Shown here piece by piece: positions 45,530 to 56,858 of a stretch of 64,000 bases of DNA (positions within the stretch are counted from its first letter, which is position 1; each line of letters begins with the position of its first letter). The notes beneath the pieces are model-generated. The model worked only from the letters and a program-made list of their open reading frames with translations, searched no databases and was not told the origin of the DNA. The stretch lies in the NCBI GenBank assembly GCA_039105265.1, contig JAPFFF010000016.1, positions 1 through 64,000 of the forward strand, written 5' to 3'. The stretch is from Tritrichomonas musculus (taxonomy: Eukaryota > Parabasalia > Tritrichomonadida > Tritrichomonadidae). The position numbers and the translations under genes were made by a program.

Positions 45530-46153
45530 ATGACAAGAATTTCATTCCGTGTAAACTCAATTGAACTTAAGGACTATGCTCTTCAAAAAATCAATGAGGA
45601 TAATCTAATGAAGCTTTCACTTTCAAAAAATAATAATCAAAAACCAGATGAATACCTTCTTAAAAGCGCAAAGTACTTATATAACATTAAGCATGAATTC
45701 ATTATTGAAGATCCAAGCAATAAAGTCCAAAAACTCACATTGACATTAAGTACAGCTATGAAAAAAGTTACATTAGCCAATCTTTTCAGCTTTGATAACA
45801 ATGAAACAAAAATGACAAAAAATAAAAATTTTTCAGTTGATCATTACATTCAAGGATGCAAAGAATCACATGAAGGATGCATTGATTGCGAATATTATGA
45901 ATCTCTTAATTCATTAATTGGATATCGTAACATTGAAATCAAAGAACTCAAAAAAGGAATAAGTAACATTTTCCATATGGAACTTATAACAAGAGGCAAT
46001 GTCAAAGTTGTTGGATATGTTAACTTAGAAATTTATATATGGGATTGTTTAACCAAAAATAATTTAGCAAAGAAATCAACACCAGTATATAATGAGCCAA
46101 TACTTTTTGTTGATCCAGGATGTCAAGTTAATACTGAACACATAAATTATTAA
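45530..46153 (+). CDS. Hypothetical host protein, 207 aa
   Basis: The start at 45530 (MTRISFRVNSIELKDY) is chosen because a TCATTT Inr lies 14 nt upstream, between this and an earlier Met. No signal peptide or membrane segment is seen. A Lys-rich N-terminal third is followed by beta-prone segments, a Cys-containing loop (CKESHEGCIDCEYYES) and a final VKVVGYVNLEIYIWDC strand that recalls the end of C2-like domains. That resemblance is weak. It is the first host gene right of the Polinton nest. Confidence 0.65.
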   Translation: MTRISFRVNSIELKDYALQKINEDNLMKLSLSKNNNQKPDEYLLKSAKYLYNIKHEFIIEDPSNKVQKLTLTLSTAMKKVTLANLFSFDNNETKMTKNKNFSVDHYIQGCKESHEGCIDCEYYESLNSLIGYRNIEIKELKKGISNIFHMELITRGNVKVVGYVNLEIYIWDCLTKNNLAKKSTPVYNEPILFVDPGCQVNTEHINY

Positions 46154-46380
46154 TTACCATTGAATAAATATGTTAGAATGTTTGCATTCCCTTTATAATC
46201 TTCTTTTATTATTTATTTTCGAAAAAATAAAAAGTTTTGATCGACAACAACAACAAATAAACTAAAAAAATTTAATATAAAAAAGAGAACTTTTTCTGAA
46301 ATTACACTAAACAAAAAGTTACCACTTTTGGAAAAAAATCACTACTATATAATAATAAAAATATAGTATTTTACTGATTA

Positions 46381-49300
46381 TTAAATCAAAGGAGACTTAA
46401 GTTGTTTGTCACTAACATATTCTGACTTTTCTATACTTTTTGCAGAGGCTTTAAAGTTCATCACAGCCAAAATAACAACACAAATGAACAATACAACGCA
46501 TCCAACAAAAGCGACAATTAATGGCAAGAAGTAAACATTGCTATCTTTACAATCACAAGAATCAGAAGGAGTACTTGTTGGTGGTTGTGGTTGTGGCGCA
46601 TCATTCTCCAAGGCAACTTGGAAATTGATTATGAAAGTTGTCTTCTTTGGAGACTTGTTATAAACCAAAGTAAGAAGGCATGATTCAGCCTGCCATTCAG
46701 GGGCCTGTCCATGATTGTAAATTGTCATAGAAAGGTCACTTCCAGCAATTATGTCATCAGCATCGATTTCTCTCATTGGCATCTTCACTCCTTTAGCGCT
46801 CTTTGTGTACGCATACTTCGGGAGGAAGTCCGTAGCCGACGTTATTGTTATTGACAAGTTGGCGAACTCGCCATCAAGCGGATAGAACATGTTGACGTAT
46901 TTTGTGCCAAATGGCTCGAGTTCGAAGAGCTTCTTTGATGAGTCAATGATAACAACAGCTTCATTTTGGCATGAATGGCCTGTGTAAGCTTCCATGTCGT
47001 CGAAAATGCACTCGTTAAGAGTTGTTTCCTTATTGCATTTGCCATGACCATCGACAACAGGTATGCATTCTTTTGCCTTGCTAAACGTGATCATCTCTTT
47101 AGCCGTGTCTGAGATCGGACCAAAAACAGTCACGGAAAACATGACACTTTTTTCTGTAACTATTTCAGGGATGTGCGAAATGACATGGATTTCGTATTTG
47201 CCCGGTTTTAGTTCTTCTTTCTTTATAATGACTCTTTCGTTTGTTGAGAACATTTCCTCCGTGTTGTCAACTCTTTGGTTGCCTCTGTAAACTGTCTTGT
47301 CGGGCGAAATGACGACGAGATCGAGGTCGATTCCAAGGGCCACCGAAGAGTCATCGTTGAAAAACTCATCAAGATAGGACATCGTGATACGAAGGTCTCT
47401 TGAATTTTCCTTGATGTCAACTTCAGCAACGAGATGCTGATCGCCGAGAATCTCAATTCGATCACCAACCAAAACGTGCTCGTCATTTCCGCTAGAAGAG
47501 ACACTCGTGAGGACGTACTCGCCCAGATTAAGAGCGCCAAAGCCAACGTCTGCATTCGGATAAGGCTTGGCCGAATCGAGCGGATCAGCAGCATTGATCA
47601 GGAACGATCTCAGGAGAGATGAAGAAGGCTTCACCGAAAGCGAAGAACGATACTTCTTGTCAGTGAAATATTGGGCAACAAGAGTCGCCGCACCAGCTGC
47701 GTTTGGCGCTGATGCCGATGTTCCGTCGTAGATGATGATATCTGCATGGCCAGGGACGCCGTTTGGATCAGAGCGTGCGCTGGCAATTGACGTTCCAGGT
47801 GCGACGATTTCGGGTTTGATGACTCCGAGTTCTGATGGTCCTTTTGATGAAAAAGTGGCTCGATGAATGCTCGTCGTGTTGCTGCTGACGAAGTTTGTTT
47901 CGACGTCAACGATATGTCCGTATGAATTGTAGAGAGCGTCAACGATTCCACCGTCAAGGACGAGGACTGGAAACAGGTGTGAAAACCCTAACGACTCGAA
48001 GTTATCAACGTCAAAATCAGCCTTCGTGAGAAGAACAAGCGGAGGATTTTCTTTCTTGATTGCATCGAATCCGTTCTTATCGTCAACAATCAACATCAAG
48101 TTCTTCTTGTCAAAGTTGTCGTTGACATCCTTCGTCAATGAGAACTCGACCGATCCCTCCTTGAACAGCAGGTCCAAACCAGGATTAGAAGCCTCATTCA
48201 ATGACCATGATTTGACCTTTGTCTTGTATGTTTCTTGCGTCATACTTTGAACCAAATAAATCGATTTCACAATCGGTTCGCCGGCGTCACTTTTGTCATT
48301 AACAGGGACCGACGAAAGGGCACCAACAGTGAGAACATTCTTCGCTGTACTAGGCGACGTCAACGTCTCATAGTAATCAAGGTTCTTGTTGTTCGTGCCA
48401 CCGAAGTTTCCAGCAGAAAAGACAAAAAGCGTGTCACTCAAGTTCTTCGCATTCATGTTCCACTCGTTCTCGTCGCCGATGTCGAGAACACGATAGCCCC
48501 AGCTGTTTGAGCAGACTGATGGATGAACTTTTGCAACCATCTCTTCAACAACACCCGACTTGTAAAGACCAGACGAGCCGCACTGATAAAAGGCAATTTT
48601 CGCATTGGGAGCGGCACCGTTGTAAAGATGGATGTCTGACTCGTCTGGTGACAAATGGGAAGAGCCAAGAAGACAGCCTGCTGCGTGAGTTCCGTGCTCA
48701 TTAACTTTCAATGGCTTGTAGCTGTAGTCATCGTGAATAACGAGGATCTTTCGATGGTCTTGATTGTATTGGTTCTTCTCAAAAAGTGGATGTTTTGGAT
48801 CATAGAAAAATGTTGAATTTGGATCTAAATAAACATCTAAAACTAGTACCGATTGTCCTTCCCCTGTAAGACCTTTCGTTTCGAGGGTTCTGTCTATAGT
48901 AATGATATCTTTCGACTTACCTGATAATTTGGCATTTTGGGTATTAAATTGAGTATAACCAACTGCACGATTATTGGAAAATATAGTGCTGTTTTTTGGG
49001 GAAATTGAATAAACTTTGCTGTTGAATGAGAGATATTGGGCAAGATTTTGATTATCGCTGCAAAATAATTGGAATAAATGGTCATTTCGTTTATGTACAA
49101 AAAGATCATTACAGCCATTGAATGATTTTAGATCGTTTGCTACGTCAAAAGTTGACGAAGTCTCAATTTGCAAAGATTCTGAATATGGAATCAACTGGAA
49201 ATTAATAATTTTCTCTGTTTGTGAAACAGGTCGTAATAATGCATATTTTGAAAGAAATCGGGATTGCTGTGGAGTTAAAAATAGAGAATACCAATGCTTA

Positions 49301-49524
49301 TTAATCATATTTTGAGATTTAATATTGATTCCGTTCTTCAAAAGAAATGAAAAATCGGGATATTCATTGAAATGAATGAAATACCAAGAATCTTCTATAT
49401 TTTGGGCTTTTTTGGTTGATGTACTCTTATCTAATTTTATTTTATAATCCCTTCTCAAGGGATTAATCTCAAAAGACCCAACTAAATGAACATTAAGTGA
49501 AAAAACAAAAAGGAGAAGATGCAT
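46381..49524 (-). CDS. Subtilisin-like serine protease (S8), membrane-anchored
   Basis: This 1047-aa protein has a signal peptide at residues 1-17 and a pro-region to about 205. The subtilase catalytic residues are Asp230 (SVLVLDVYLD), His277 (NEHGTHAAG), oxyanion Asn373 (FSAGNFGG) and Ser603 (GTSASAPNAAG). A large insert (about 410-550) lies between Asn and Ser. C-terminal beta domains are followed by a single membrane helix near 998-1024 and a short cytosolic tail. This is the layout of trichomonad surface subtilisins such as the SUB1 type, with the protease outside the cell. The middle of the gene is clearly GC-richer than the surrounding host DNA. An Inr lies 32 nt upstream. Confidence 0.93.
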   Translation of the reverse strand: MHLLLFVFSLNVHLVGSFEINPLRRDYKIKLDKSTSTKKAQNIEDSWYFIHFNEYPDFSFLLKNGINIKSQNMINKHWYSLFLTPQQSRFLSKYALLRPVSQTEKIINFQLIPYSESLQIETSSTFDVANDLKSFNGCNDLFVHKRNDHLFQLFCSDNQNLAQYLSFNSKVYSISPKNSTIFSNNRAVGYTQFNTQNAKLSGKSKDIITIDRTLETKGLTGEGQSVLVLDVYLDPNSTFFYDPKHPLFEKNQYNQDHRKILVIHDDYSYKPLKVNEHGTHAAGCLLGSSHLSPDESDIHLYNGAAPNAKIAFYQCGSSGLYKSGVVEEMVAKVHPSVCSNSWGYRVLDIGDENEWNMNAKNLSDTLFVFSAGNFGGTNNKNLDYYETLTSPSTAKNVLTVGALSSVPVNDKSDAGEPIVKSIYLVQSMTQETYKTKVKSWSLNEASNPGLDLLFKEGSVEFSLTKDVNDNFDKKNLMLIVDDKNGFDAIKKENPPLVLLTKADFDVDNFESLGFSHLFPVLVLDGGIVDALYNSYGHIVDVETNFVSSNTTSIHRATFSSKGPSELGVIKPEIVAPGTSIASARSDPNGVPGHADIIIYDGTSASAPNAAGAATLVAQYFTDKKYRSSLSVKPSSSLLRSFLINAADPLDSAKPYPNADVGFGALNLGEYVLTSVSSSGNDEHVLVGDRIEILGDQHLVAEVDIKENSRDLRITMSYLDEFFNDDSSVALGIDLDLVVISPDKTVYRGNQRVDNTEEMFSTNERVIIKKEELKPGKYEIHVISHIPEIVTEKSVMFSVTVFGPISDTAKEMITFSKAKECIPVVDGHGKCNKETTLNECIFDDMEAYTGHSCQNEAVVIIDSSKKLFELEPFGTKYVNMFYPLDGEFANLSITITSATDFLPKYAYTKSAKGVKMPMREIDADDIIAGSDLSMTIYNHGQAPEWQAESCLLTLVYNKSPKKTTFIINFQVALENDAPQPQPPTSTPSDSCDCKDSNVYFLPLIVAFVGCVVLFICVVILAVMNFKASAKSIEKSEYVSDKQLKSPLI

Positions 49525-49552
49525 AATACTGCGACTTTACAATTAAAAAGTG

Positions 49553-49558
49553 TAATGA
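49553..49558 (-). promoter_or_regulatory. Inr-like element of the subtilisin gene
   Basis: On the minus strand TCATTA fits the trichomonad Inr. The predicted start A (49556) gives a leader of about 32 nt before the ATG at 49524. No TATA box position is needed for this promoter type. Confidence 0.6.
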
Positions 49559-49560
49559 TC

Positions 49561-50513
49561 TACTAACTTTTTATAATCAAAACTTTTTGATAACGGAGTT
49601 AACTCCATTTAAAAATAAATATGATTAATTTCATAACTTGAATTAAAAACAATAGACATTTGTTTATCAACCGAATCATATTAGTCATACTTAATCATAT
49701 TTTTTAGAAAAATAACCAATATTTTATTTTTACTGATTGGTAAATAAAAAATAACTGTTCCACTTTTTGAAATAATATTTAAAACAAAATTACCCTCCTC
49801 TCCCAACAATTCAAAAATTTTTTGAATACTTTTCAGAATTTAATGATTTTTTAAAATTAAAATATATGAAAATAAAATGAAAATATAAAATGATGATTAC
49901 TTTAATTAAATCTTACTTCTAAAGCAGTTTCAATAAATCCATATTATTTTGGAATTGCTAAAAATAAAAAAGAACAATAATATTATTTTTTTTTTTTCAA
50001 TCCATTTTTTTGAGAAAAAAGTTTATGAATTTTGTAGGATTATGCATAAATATGAATACTCTTAATTTGTTGGCCACATTCCATACGTTAATTTTCTTTA
50101 TTTTCTTTGATTTATTTTTCCATATTTTCTTTGATTTTGAAAATAAAAAAATATATTCATATTAATATTTTATATAACTGAATTTAATTAATATAAAATA
50201 ATTTTTAAAAATTGTTTATTTATGGAGATATAAAAAAAATCACTCAAAAAAATTACTAATTGAGGGAGAGGAGAGTATCGTATCTCATCAAATAACTTTA
50301 TTCAAATCATTTTTTAAACAAATATCTGAAATAATTATTAACATTTCATAAAAAAATGAGCAAATATATAATAAATTTTAAGAAAAATAATATTTTATTA
50401 TTCAATAACAAAAAATATCGATTATTATATGATTTGGTAAAAAATATGATAAAAATAAAGTAATTTTAATACGTGAAACCCTTTATTTAATAACAATAAT
50501 ATATTCTAATATT
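49561..50513. other. AT-rich intergenic DNA, no gene seen
   Basis: The stretch is very AT-rich with homopolymer runs (e.g. T-run near 49986). No open frame of meaningful length or similarity is seen. It holds the promoter of the subtilisin gene and the 3' end of the TBP-like gene, both on the minus strand. Confidence 0.6.
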
Positions 50514-51290
50514 TCAAGATCTTGGCTTTTTTCCATAAAATGGATCATAATCCATTTTATCTTTTATTTCTGCTTTCAAAGAATTTTTATTTTTATCAAT
50601 AAGAATTTCTGACTTTGGCTGTGATTGGAAATTCATTAAAGAAATCTCTGATTTTTGCTCATGAAGTTGAAGCATCTTCAAGATGTATTCAGATGCACTT
50701 TCTAGATCTTTCATTTCTTTAGCACCAGAAAATAGAATTCTTCCAGATGTATAAATTGTAGATGTTACTGGAAGATTTGGAATTTTTACGATTAATCCTG
50801 AAAAATTTTCTGGGTTATACTTGATATTCATTTTATAATCAAGATCATTTAAGATAGAGTTGAAATTAACCTTGAAATTGTAGCATGAATTTGCAAGAAT
50901 GTTTGTTACTTTGATATCAGTTAAATGAACATTATATTTCAATTTTTTTAACACTCTGCCAAATTTTTTAGCTGCTAAAACTGCATCAGAAACGGTTTTT
51001 GTACCAATCACGTTCATTGTACCTATCTTGAATATCTGAGCAATGGCGCTTGGATTGCTTATTTCCAATTTTAAATATTGAATTCTTTGAGGGCAATATT
51101 CAGCATTTCTTGTAAGTTGTGCAATGTTATATAGATCAAGTGTGCAATTTAGATTACATTTAATATGTACATCGTGAACAACAGGTTTGGAGGTTAAATT
51201 TTGAAATTCACCTTCAAGTAATTCACCTTCTTGAAGATATTCGCAGTCACTAAAATCTTCTTTATTAGTGAAAGCTTCAATATCATTCAT
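50514..51290 (-). CDS. TATA-binding protein (TBP) family, divergent
   Basis: This 258-aa protein has an acidic N-terminus of about 33 residues, then the two TBP repeats. Repeat 1 has TRNAEYCPQRIQYLKLEISN and IGTMNVIGTKTVSDAVLAAK followed by FGRVLKKL. Repeat 2 has KYNPENFSGLIVKIPNLPV and TSGRILFSGAKEMKDLESAS. At the four DNA-intercalating Phe positions I read Ile (PQRI), Phe (AQIF), Phe (PENF) and Tyr (STIY), so it departs from canonical TBP. A C-terminal Lys-rich tail of about 45 residues is extra. Likely role: core transcription in a lineage with Inr promoters; possibly a TBP paralogue. Confidence 0.88.
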   Translation of the reverse strand: MNDIEAFTNKEDFSDCEYLQEGELLEGEFQNLTSKPVVHDVHIKCNLNCTLDLYNIAQLTRNAEYCPQRIQYLKLEISNPSAIAQIFKIGTMNVIGTKTVSDAVLAAKKFGRVLKKLKYNVHLTDIKVTNILANSCYNFKVNFNSILNDLDYKMNIKYNPENFSGLIVKIPNLPVTSTIYTSGRILFSGAKEMKDLESASEYILKMLQLHEQKSEISLMNFQSQPKSEILIDKNKNSLKAEIKDKMDYDPFYGKKPRS

Positions 51291-51296
51291 TTAATA

Positions 51297-51302
51297 AAAT
51301 GA
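51297..51302 (-). promoter_or_regulatory. Inr-like element of the TBP-family gene
   Basis: On the minus strand TCATTT fits the trichomonad Inr, giving a 10-nt leader before the ATG at 51290; an overlapping TCATCA lies 3 nt further upstream. Leaders this short are typical of trichomonad genes. Confidence 0.6.
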
Positions 51303-52268
51303 TGAAAAATTTAAATTTTACTCATTGAATTAAATGAAAATTTTTTATATTTTGAGATGCCACTATTGAAATTAAAAATTTTCATTGAAAAAAAAAAAAA
51401 AAAAAGTCAAAAATTTTTATATTTTCATCAAATTAATAATTTGAAATCAAAGTTTTTTATAATTAAACAGCAATAAATCAAACGGATACTTGAATGTTAA
51501 ATAATTTTTATTCTTGAAACTCATATTCTGAAAATAATCATTTCATAATATGAAGCTTTATTGATAAAGATGGAAGTTATATGTTTTCCTATGAAATTCA
51601 TTAACATCACATTTTTAATAACAGTAATTATTTCAAAATGATAATAAAAGAAGAAAAACATGCCAATTTTAAAAAATGAATTGCAATAAAATTTCATCTC
51701 ATATTGGATAATCAAAAAAATATTAATTAATACCTGGCATTAACATTAAATATCAAATAATTGGCCTTTCATTTCATAATAGAAAGCTTTTTTAATGATC
51801 ACAATTTACTTATCATTTCCTAATATAAATCTCTATTGGTTGTTCTCATATATCTTTGCAATTATTATTGAAAAGAATATCGGATTATCACATGAACGAG
51901 AAATAAAACAAAAAATAATTATAAGGAAAATTCAAAATATTCATTTTTTAGAAGATTCTAAATTGGCTGTTATAGAAAGAAAAGTTTTTTTTTCAATCAC
52001 CGATTGAATCTTTTATTGCAACATCACAAGTTAATGTTATTGGAAATGATGCACTTTGAATCCCGTAAAGATTTTAAGATCATTAAATTTCATTAAACCA
52101 TTTTTTTTATTGTATTTTTCTGATATAAAAATGCATATCAAATCATTACAAGTAATTATGATGGTTCAATCAAAAATGATTGAACAATTCATTTAAAAAT
52201 ATTCAGATTATAATAAAAAAATAGAAAGTTTTTTTTTTTTTTTTTTTTAAAAAATTTATCCATCAATA
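51303..52268. other. AT-rich intergenic DNA, no gene seen
   Basis: No convincing coding sequence is seen. There are a poly-A run near 51390-51405 and a poly-T run at about 52230-52249, just upstream of the ankyrin pseudogene. Short frames present here have no family features. Confidence 0.6.
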
Positions 52269-53914
52269 ATGAAGCATCGCAATGATATTTTTGATTGGAA
52301 TCTTGAACAAAGGTTCTCTAATAATGAATAAATTAATGACCTTAAGACTTTGATTTATCAATCTGCATGTCAAAGAAATGCACACTCGTTGATTGAAATC
52401 ATTGATAAAGGATTCAATCTTGCAACTAATAAAGAAGTAGCCATAGATACAATTCAAGCATCCGCAGCAAATGGATTTTGTTTGCTTACTCAATTGATTC
52501 TTAATATTGTTGATAAAAACATTCTAAACAAAGCTAAATTGAATCCAGAAACATTAATTTTTGACCATCTTTCAATCATTTCTCTTTTTCAATCTAGTAA
52601 TTTTATTGAAAACAGATCAAAATTTAATACTAATCTAAAACAAATTCGTTCTCTTATGTTCGCTGTTGATAACAATTTACTGTGCACTATAAAATACTTT
52701 TTTGAATTGACAAATCAAGGAGTGATTTCTTTTGATTCACTTGACATTTTTGAATTATTAAAATGATCAATATATTATAGGAATAATACTTTATTCAACT
52801 ATATAATTGATCAAATTAAGCTTAGATCTCTAAATCTTTTAAATGATAAAGAAATGCATCATTTAATTATTGCAATTTGTAATACTCAAAACTTGGAAGC
52901 AGCCAAATTAAATTACTTCTTGTGCATGATTCTAATTATGATTTTACTACTTTTATCTTGAATGGAGCTAAAAGTGATGCTGAACAACTTTCTGATAATT
53001 TTTCTGATTTTCGCTCTTTTAATGTAGAACTTTTTGAAACTTTAATTAATAGAATGAATCCTTATGAAAGGAAAAATTGTTGTGATTGTCTTAATTCAGC
53101 AATTATTGGAAAGAATTAAGATCTATTTAAGTATATATATACTTAAATATGAAGACATTGATGTTATTTTATATGAGATACAAAATGGAAATACTCCATT
53201 AATCATTGCTGCTAAAAATAATAATTATGAAATCGCTAAACTTTAAATTGAACATCCTCATACAGATGTAAATAGAATGAATTCTAGAATGAATTTGTAC
53301 TTAAAAACGACGTTAAAATTCTTGATCAAGATACGTCACCATTTATTGTTATGAAAGAATTGTACAATTATGATCAAAAACATGGTCATTTAATTGATTT
53401 AAATAAATTGTTTGATGACGGCCATTCTTACTTTACATATCCTCATATTTCTGAAAGCCATATTCATGACATTTTTTTTTCTTTTTGGAAAATGGAGCCG
53501 ATCCAAACAAGCCAGATTTGTTTGAAAATTATCCACTTCAAAAGGCAATTGAAAAACATTCTTATAACTCTGCTTTACCTTTGATTATTTCAAATAAAAT
53601 TGACTATTCAATAAAAATGAAAAATGATTCAACATATCTGCATTTGGCTGCTGAAATGGATTCTGATTTATTGAAGCTATTATTAGACAAAAGTGTGATT
53701 GATATCAATGCTGTAGATAGTTTTGGAAACACTCCATTATTGATAGCTTGTTTTGAAATTACAAAGTGTTGTATTTTTGTTTAAAGAAGAAAAACTAGAC
53801 TTCCTTCATCGGAATAATGATGGAAATGACGCCCTTGGAATCATTGGTATAGAATCAACAACAAAAGATAAAAATGAATATTTTAATGTGCTCATGAGTG
53901 CTATGCAAGATTAA
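52269..53914 (+). pseudogene. Ankyrin-repeat protein, decayed host gene
   Basis: The reading begins MKHRNDIFDWNLEQRFSNNE, meets a stop after codon 20, and continues with NDLKTLIYQSACQRNAHSLI. A second in-frame stop lies near 52763, and the frame then changes several times up to about 53914. Ankyrin-like units are clear toward the end: NGNTPLIIAAKNNNYEIAKL, ENGADPNKPDLFENYPLQKA, DSTYLHLAAEMDSDLLKLLL and NAVDSFGNTPLLIACFE. The layout resembles the large trichomonad ankyrin families with a DUF3447-type N-terminus. At least five disruptions; a dead copy of a multigene family, not a sequencing slip. Confidence 0.82.
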
Positions 53915-53976
53915 CGTCTTTGTTTTCTGAAAAAAATTGAAAATACCATTGAAAAATTAAAACAAAGACGTTAATC
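53909..53976. repeat. Perfect 18-bp inverted repeat at the end of the ankyrin pseudogene
   Basis: GATTAACGTCTTTGTTTT (53909-53926) is exactly complementary to 53959-53976, with a 32-nt loop. The left arm covers the last stop codon of the ankyrin frame. It may be a 3'-end hairpin or the trace of a small inversion. Confidence 0.85.
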
Positions 53977-54073
53977 TCATTGAAGATTTTTAACTTAAAA
54001 TGCTTTTATTTTTTTATCTTAAGAATTTTTTTAAATTATTGCAAAACCATTTAATTTTCGTTTTAATTTTAAA

Positions 54074-54160
54074 AGGCAAGAAAGAGATCAGGAAGATAAA
54101 GACAGCGTGAAGAACGATAAACGAAAAGAACCAGAAGATAAGAAAGAACCCAATGAATAA
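54074..54160 (+). other. Purine-rich coding relic (possible)
   Basis: About 29 codons read RQERDQEDKDSVKNDKRKEP and EDKKEPNE before TAA. The base use, purine-rich and less AT-rich than its surroundings, looks like the charged C-terminal tail of a lost protein. No start or domain is present. Confidence 0.35.
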
Positions 54161-56858
54161 AATCGATCAGGCTATCTTTTTTTTTAATGAATTATTTATA
54201 AAAAAAGTGACTATTGAGTATTGCATTTTGGAAGCATTTTTTTTATTTATAACATATAAAAAATAATATCTAAGATATATGAAAATAAATCAATCTGATC
54301 TCTTATATTTCATCTTAAAATGGTTTGCAATAATTTTCTGGAGTTTTGCTAATTTGGTTATTGAAGTATTTTTGATTTTGAGCATTATTATATTGAATTA
54401 AAATGGATAAACTCAATACTTCAAAAATACTAATATATCTCAATACAAATATATCTTCAAAATTCATCATCTTTGTTTCCATAAAATAGGATAAATATTA
54501 TTATAATGATTTAATTTGAAAGATTGCTATGATATATTTCATATACTTTTTCTCATTAAGTATTCACATATTTTCATAATAATATCACTCGGTTGAATAA
54601 TAAATCTAGTAATTTCTCTCTTGCAATTTTTTATTGCCATATTTCAATTGAATCTATTCAATTTTTTTGTCAATATTTAATGACAAAATAAAAGATTGCA
54701 TTGATTCCATTTGTCATAATATAAGTTTTAAAATATTAATCAAATATTATGGAATTAGAAACTTGCATTAGAACATAGTAATTAAGTTTTATAATGGGAA
54801 ACATAAAAGGTACATCATTACAATTTGTACGTTAAACCAAATTATAAAAAAAAAGATGTTAAAAGCTTATATTTATTGGGTTCTTTCTTAAGTCTAAAAT
54901 CCATTTTTAATTTAGCCTTTTAATAGAAATTTTTCATCAAATAAAAGTGGCATTTTTGACTTAACCAGATGCTATAGCTTATAACAAATATTATTATTTT
55001 TTTCGCTCAAAAAATACAATAGAATAAACTTTTGCTTTAATATTACATAACTAGCAACTCTAATGTATGAAAACGAGGATTCAAGTAATTTTTGCATGCA
55101 ATTGATTGATTGATCAAAAATATTATAAAAATTATATGAATTATAAATATTTAATTATGATTTATTGCTTTTATATCCTGAGTCTTTATTTTTTAAACAA
55201 ATATATTTTGATGTGAATATTTGATTTTAAAAAAAATTGAATTTATTGATGATCATTAACAATAAAAATAAAGATATGAATAATTATATTAGTATAATGA
55301 ATGGACCTGATTCTATATCAGCTTCAATGCTCTTCTTTATCCTGCTTAATAAAAATTGTCACCACAAAATTTCACTCATTTGTAATCTTTCAATAAATCA
55401 AAAAATGAATGAAATCAAAAAACATTTATGAAACATTTAAATTAACATTATTTTTTCCATTCTTAAAGATGATTTTATAATGATTAGAAATTATCAAAAG
55501 AGATTTTACATATATATAAAATATATATATAATAATAAAATGTAATTTACCTAAATATGATCAATTTATTCCAGAAAGAAGAAAATACTTCAAGAAATTT
55601 ATTTTGACATTTGAAAATTGAAAAAAGTTTTAATTGAAAAGAATTTTTAATTGGTGTCAAAATAAAAATGAAAGTAAAAGAAAATCTTTTAAAAACAGAA
55701 TATATTGGCTCCTAAAATACTACAAACAAAAAGATTATAATTACAAAATCTTTAATGCATAATACATTATCTTTTAATAATATAAATATTATAAAAATAA
55801 TTATAAATAAAAATTAAAGTAATTTTTTAAAACAAATAAATTACAAAGACTATACATTCATTATTGTTAACTTTTTTTTGCTTTTTTGTATTAATATTAT
55901 AATATATATTTTTTTTTCATATGATCAGATATAGACAACTTACATGATTTCTTATTCATATACATAAAATAGTTTTTAATAATTATATTTTCAATCTATT
56001 TATTTCAATTATTTTTTATCTCATATTTTTATAATATTTATAGCTAAAAAATGAAAATAATTAGTTTTATGGTCAAAGAAAGTTTACCACTTGGCCATAT
56101 AAGTTTTTAATTTTCGTTTTTGGTCAAAAAATTTTTTTATTTAATACTATTATATTAATTTTGCTCTAGCCATACAATATAAACTTCCAGTTTAAAAGTA
56201 ATTTCAACCCTTTGCTAATTTTCAAAGTGATTGTTTTATTAATCTTTATAATTTTTTTTTTAATTTATTTTTTAATAAGTATACTCTGGAAAAAAAAGAG
56301 ATATAAAAATCATTTTTTTTATATAAAAAAAGTATAATTAATTCGTATAAAGAATTTTTTTTTTATTTAATTCCAAAATTATTAAAATAAACTTATATTT
56401 TGTCAGTAATCAATACTATTGAAAAGTTTATTTTATATTTATAATTTTTCTATTCTAAAATATTTCATTCAAATTTTATGAAAAGCATTTTTTAATGTTC
56501 TAGCTGGATGATAAAAGATTTATGAATATGGCTTTTCTTTAGATTAATTATATGTAATTGAAAGAATAAAAAAAAATTCTGAACTATATATTTTTTCAAT
56601 AAGCTTATAATATAAGGCTTATATAAATATAATCATTTCAAAACTTTCATATCTTGATAAATAATAAATTATTTCGGAATACAAATATAAATATAAGATT
56701 TTGTATAAAAAATTAGCAATTTTAATGTATAAATATTTTAGCTTTAAGTTTCAATAATCAAGATTTGAACATTTATTTTCACTTCACTTTTAATTGGCTT
56801 CGAGTAGTCAATTTGATTTCTGAGCAAAAATTGCTATAATTGAAACTTTTAAACCACG
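54161..56858. other. AT-rich gene-poor stretch, no gene seen
   Basis: 2.7 kb of very AT-rich DNA with many homopolymer runs and short AT-dinucleotide stretches (e.g. 55510-55535). I see no gene with recognisable features and no RNA gene. Possible short frames lack Inr context or family motifs. Confidence 0.55.

Noticed and set aside
47063-48704. Plus-strand and other-phase frames inside the subtilisin gene
   Set aside because: They are shadows of the GC-richer coding strand, with no family features or promoters.
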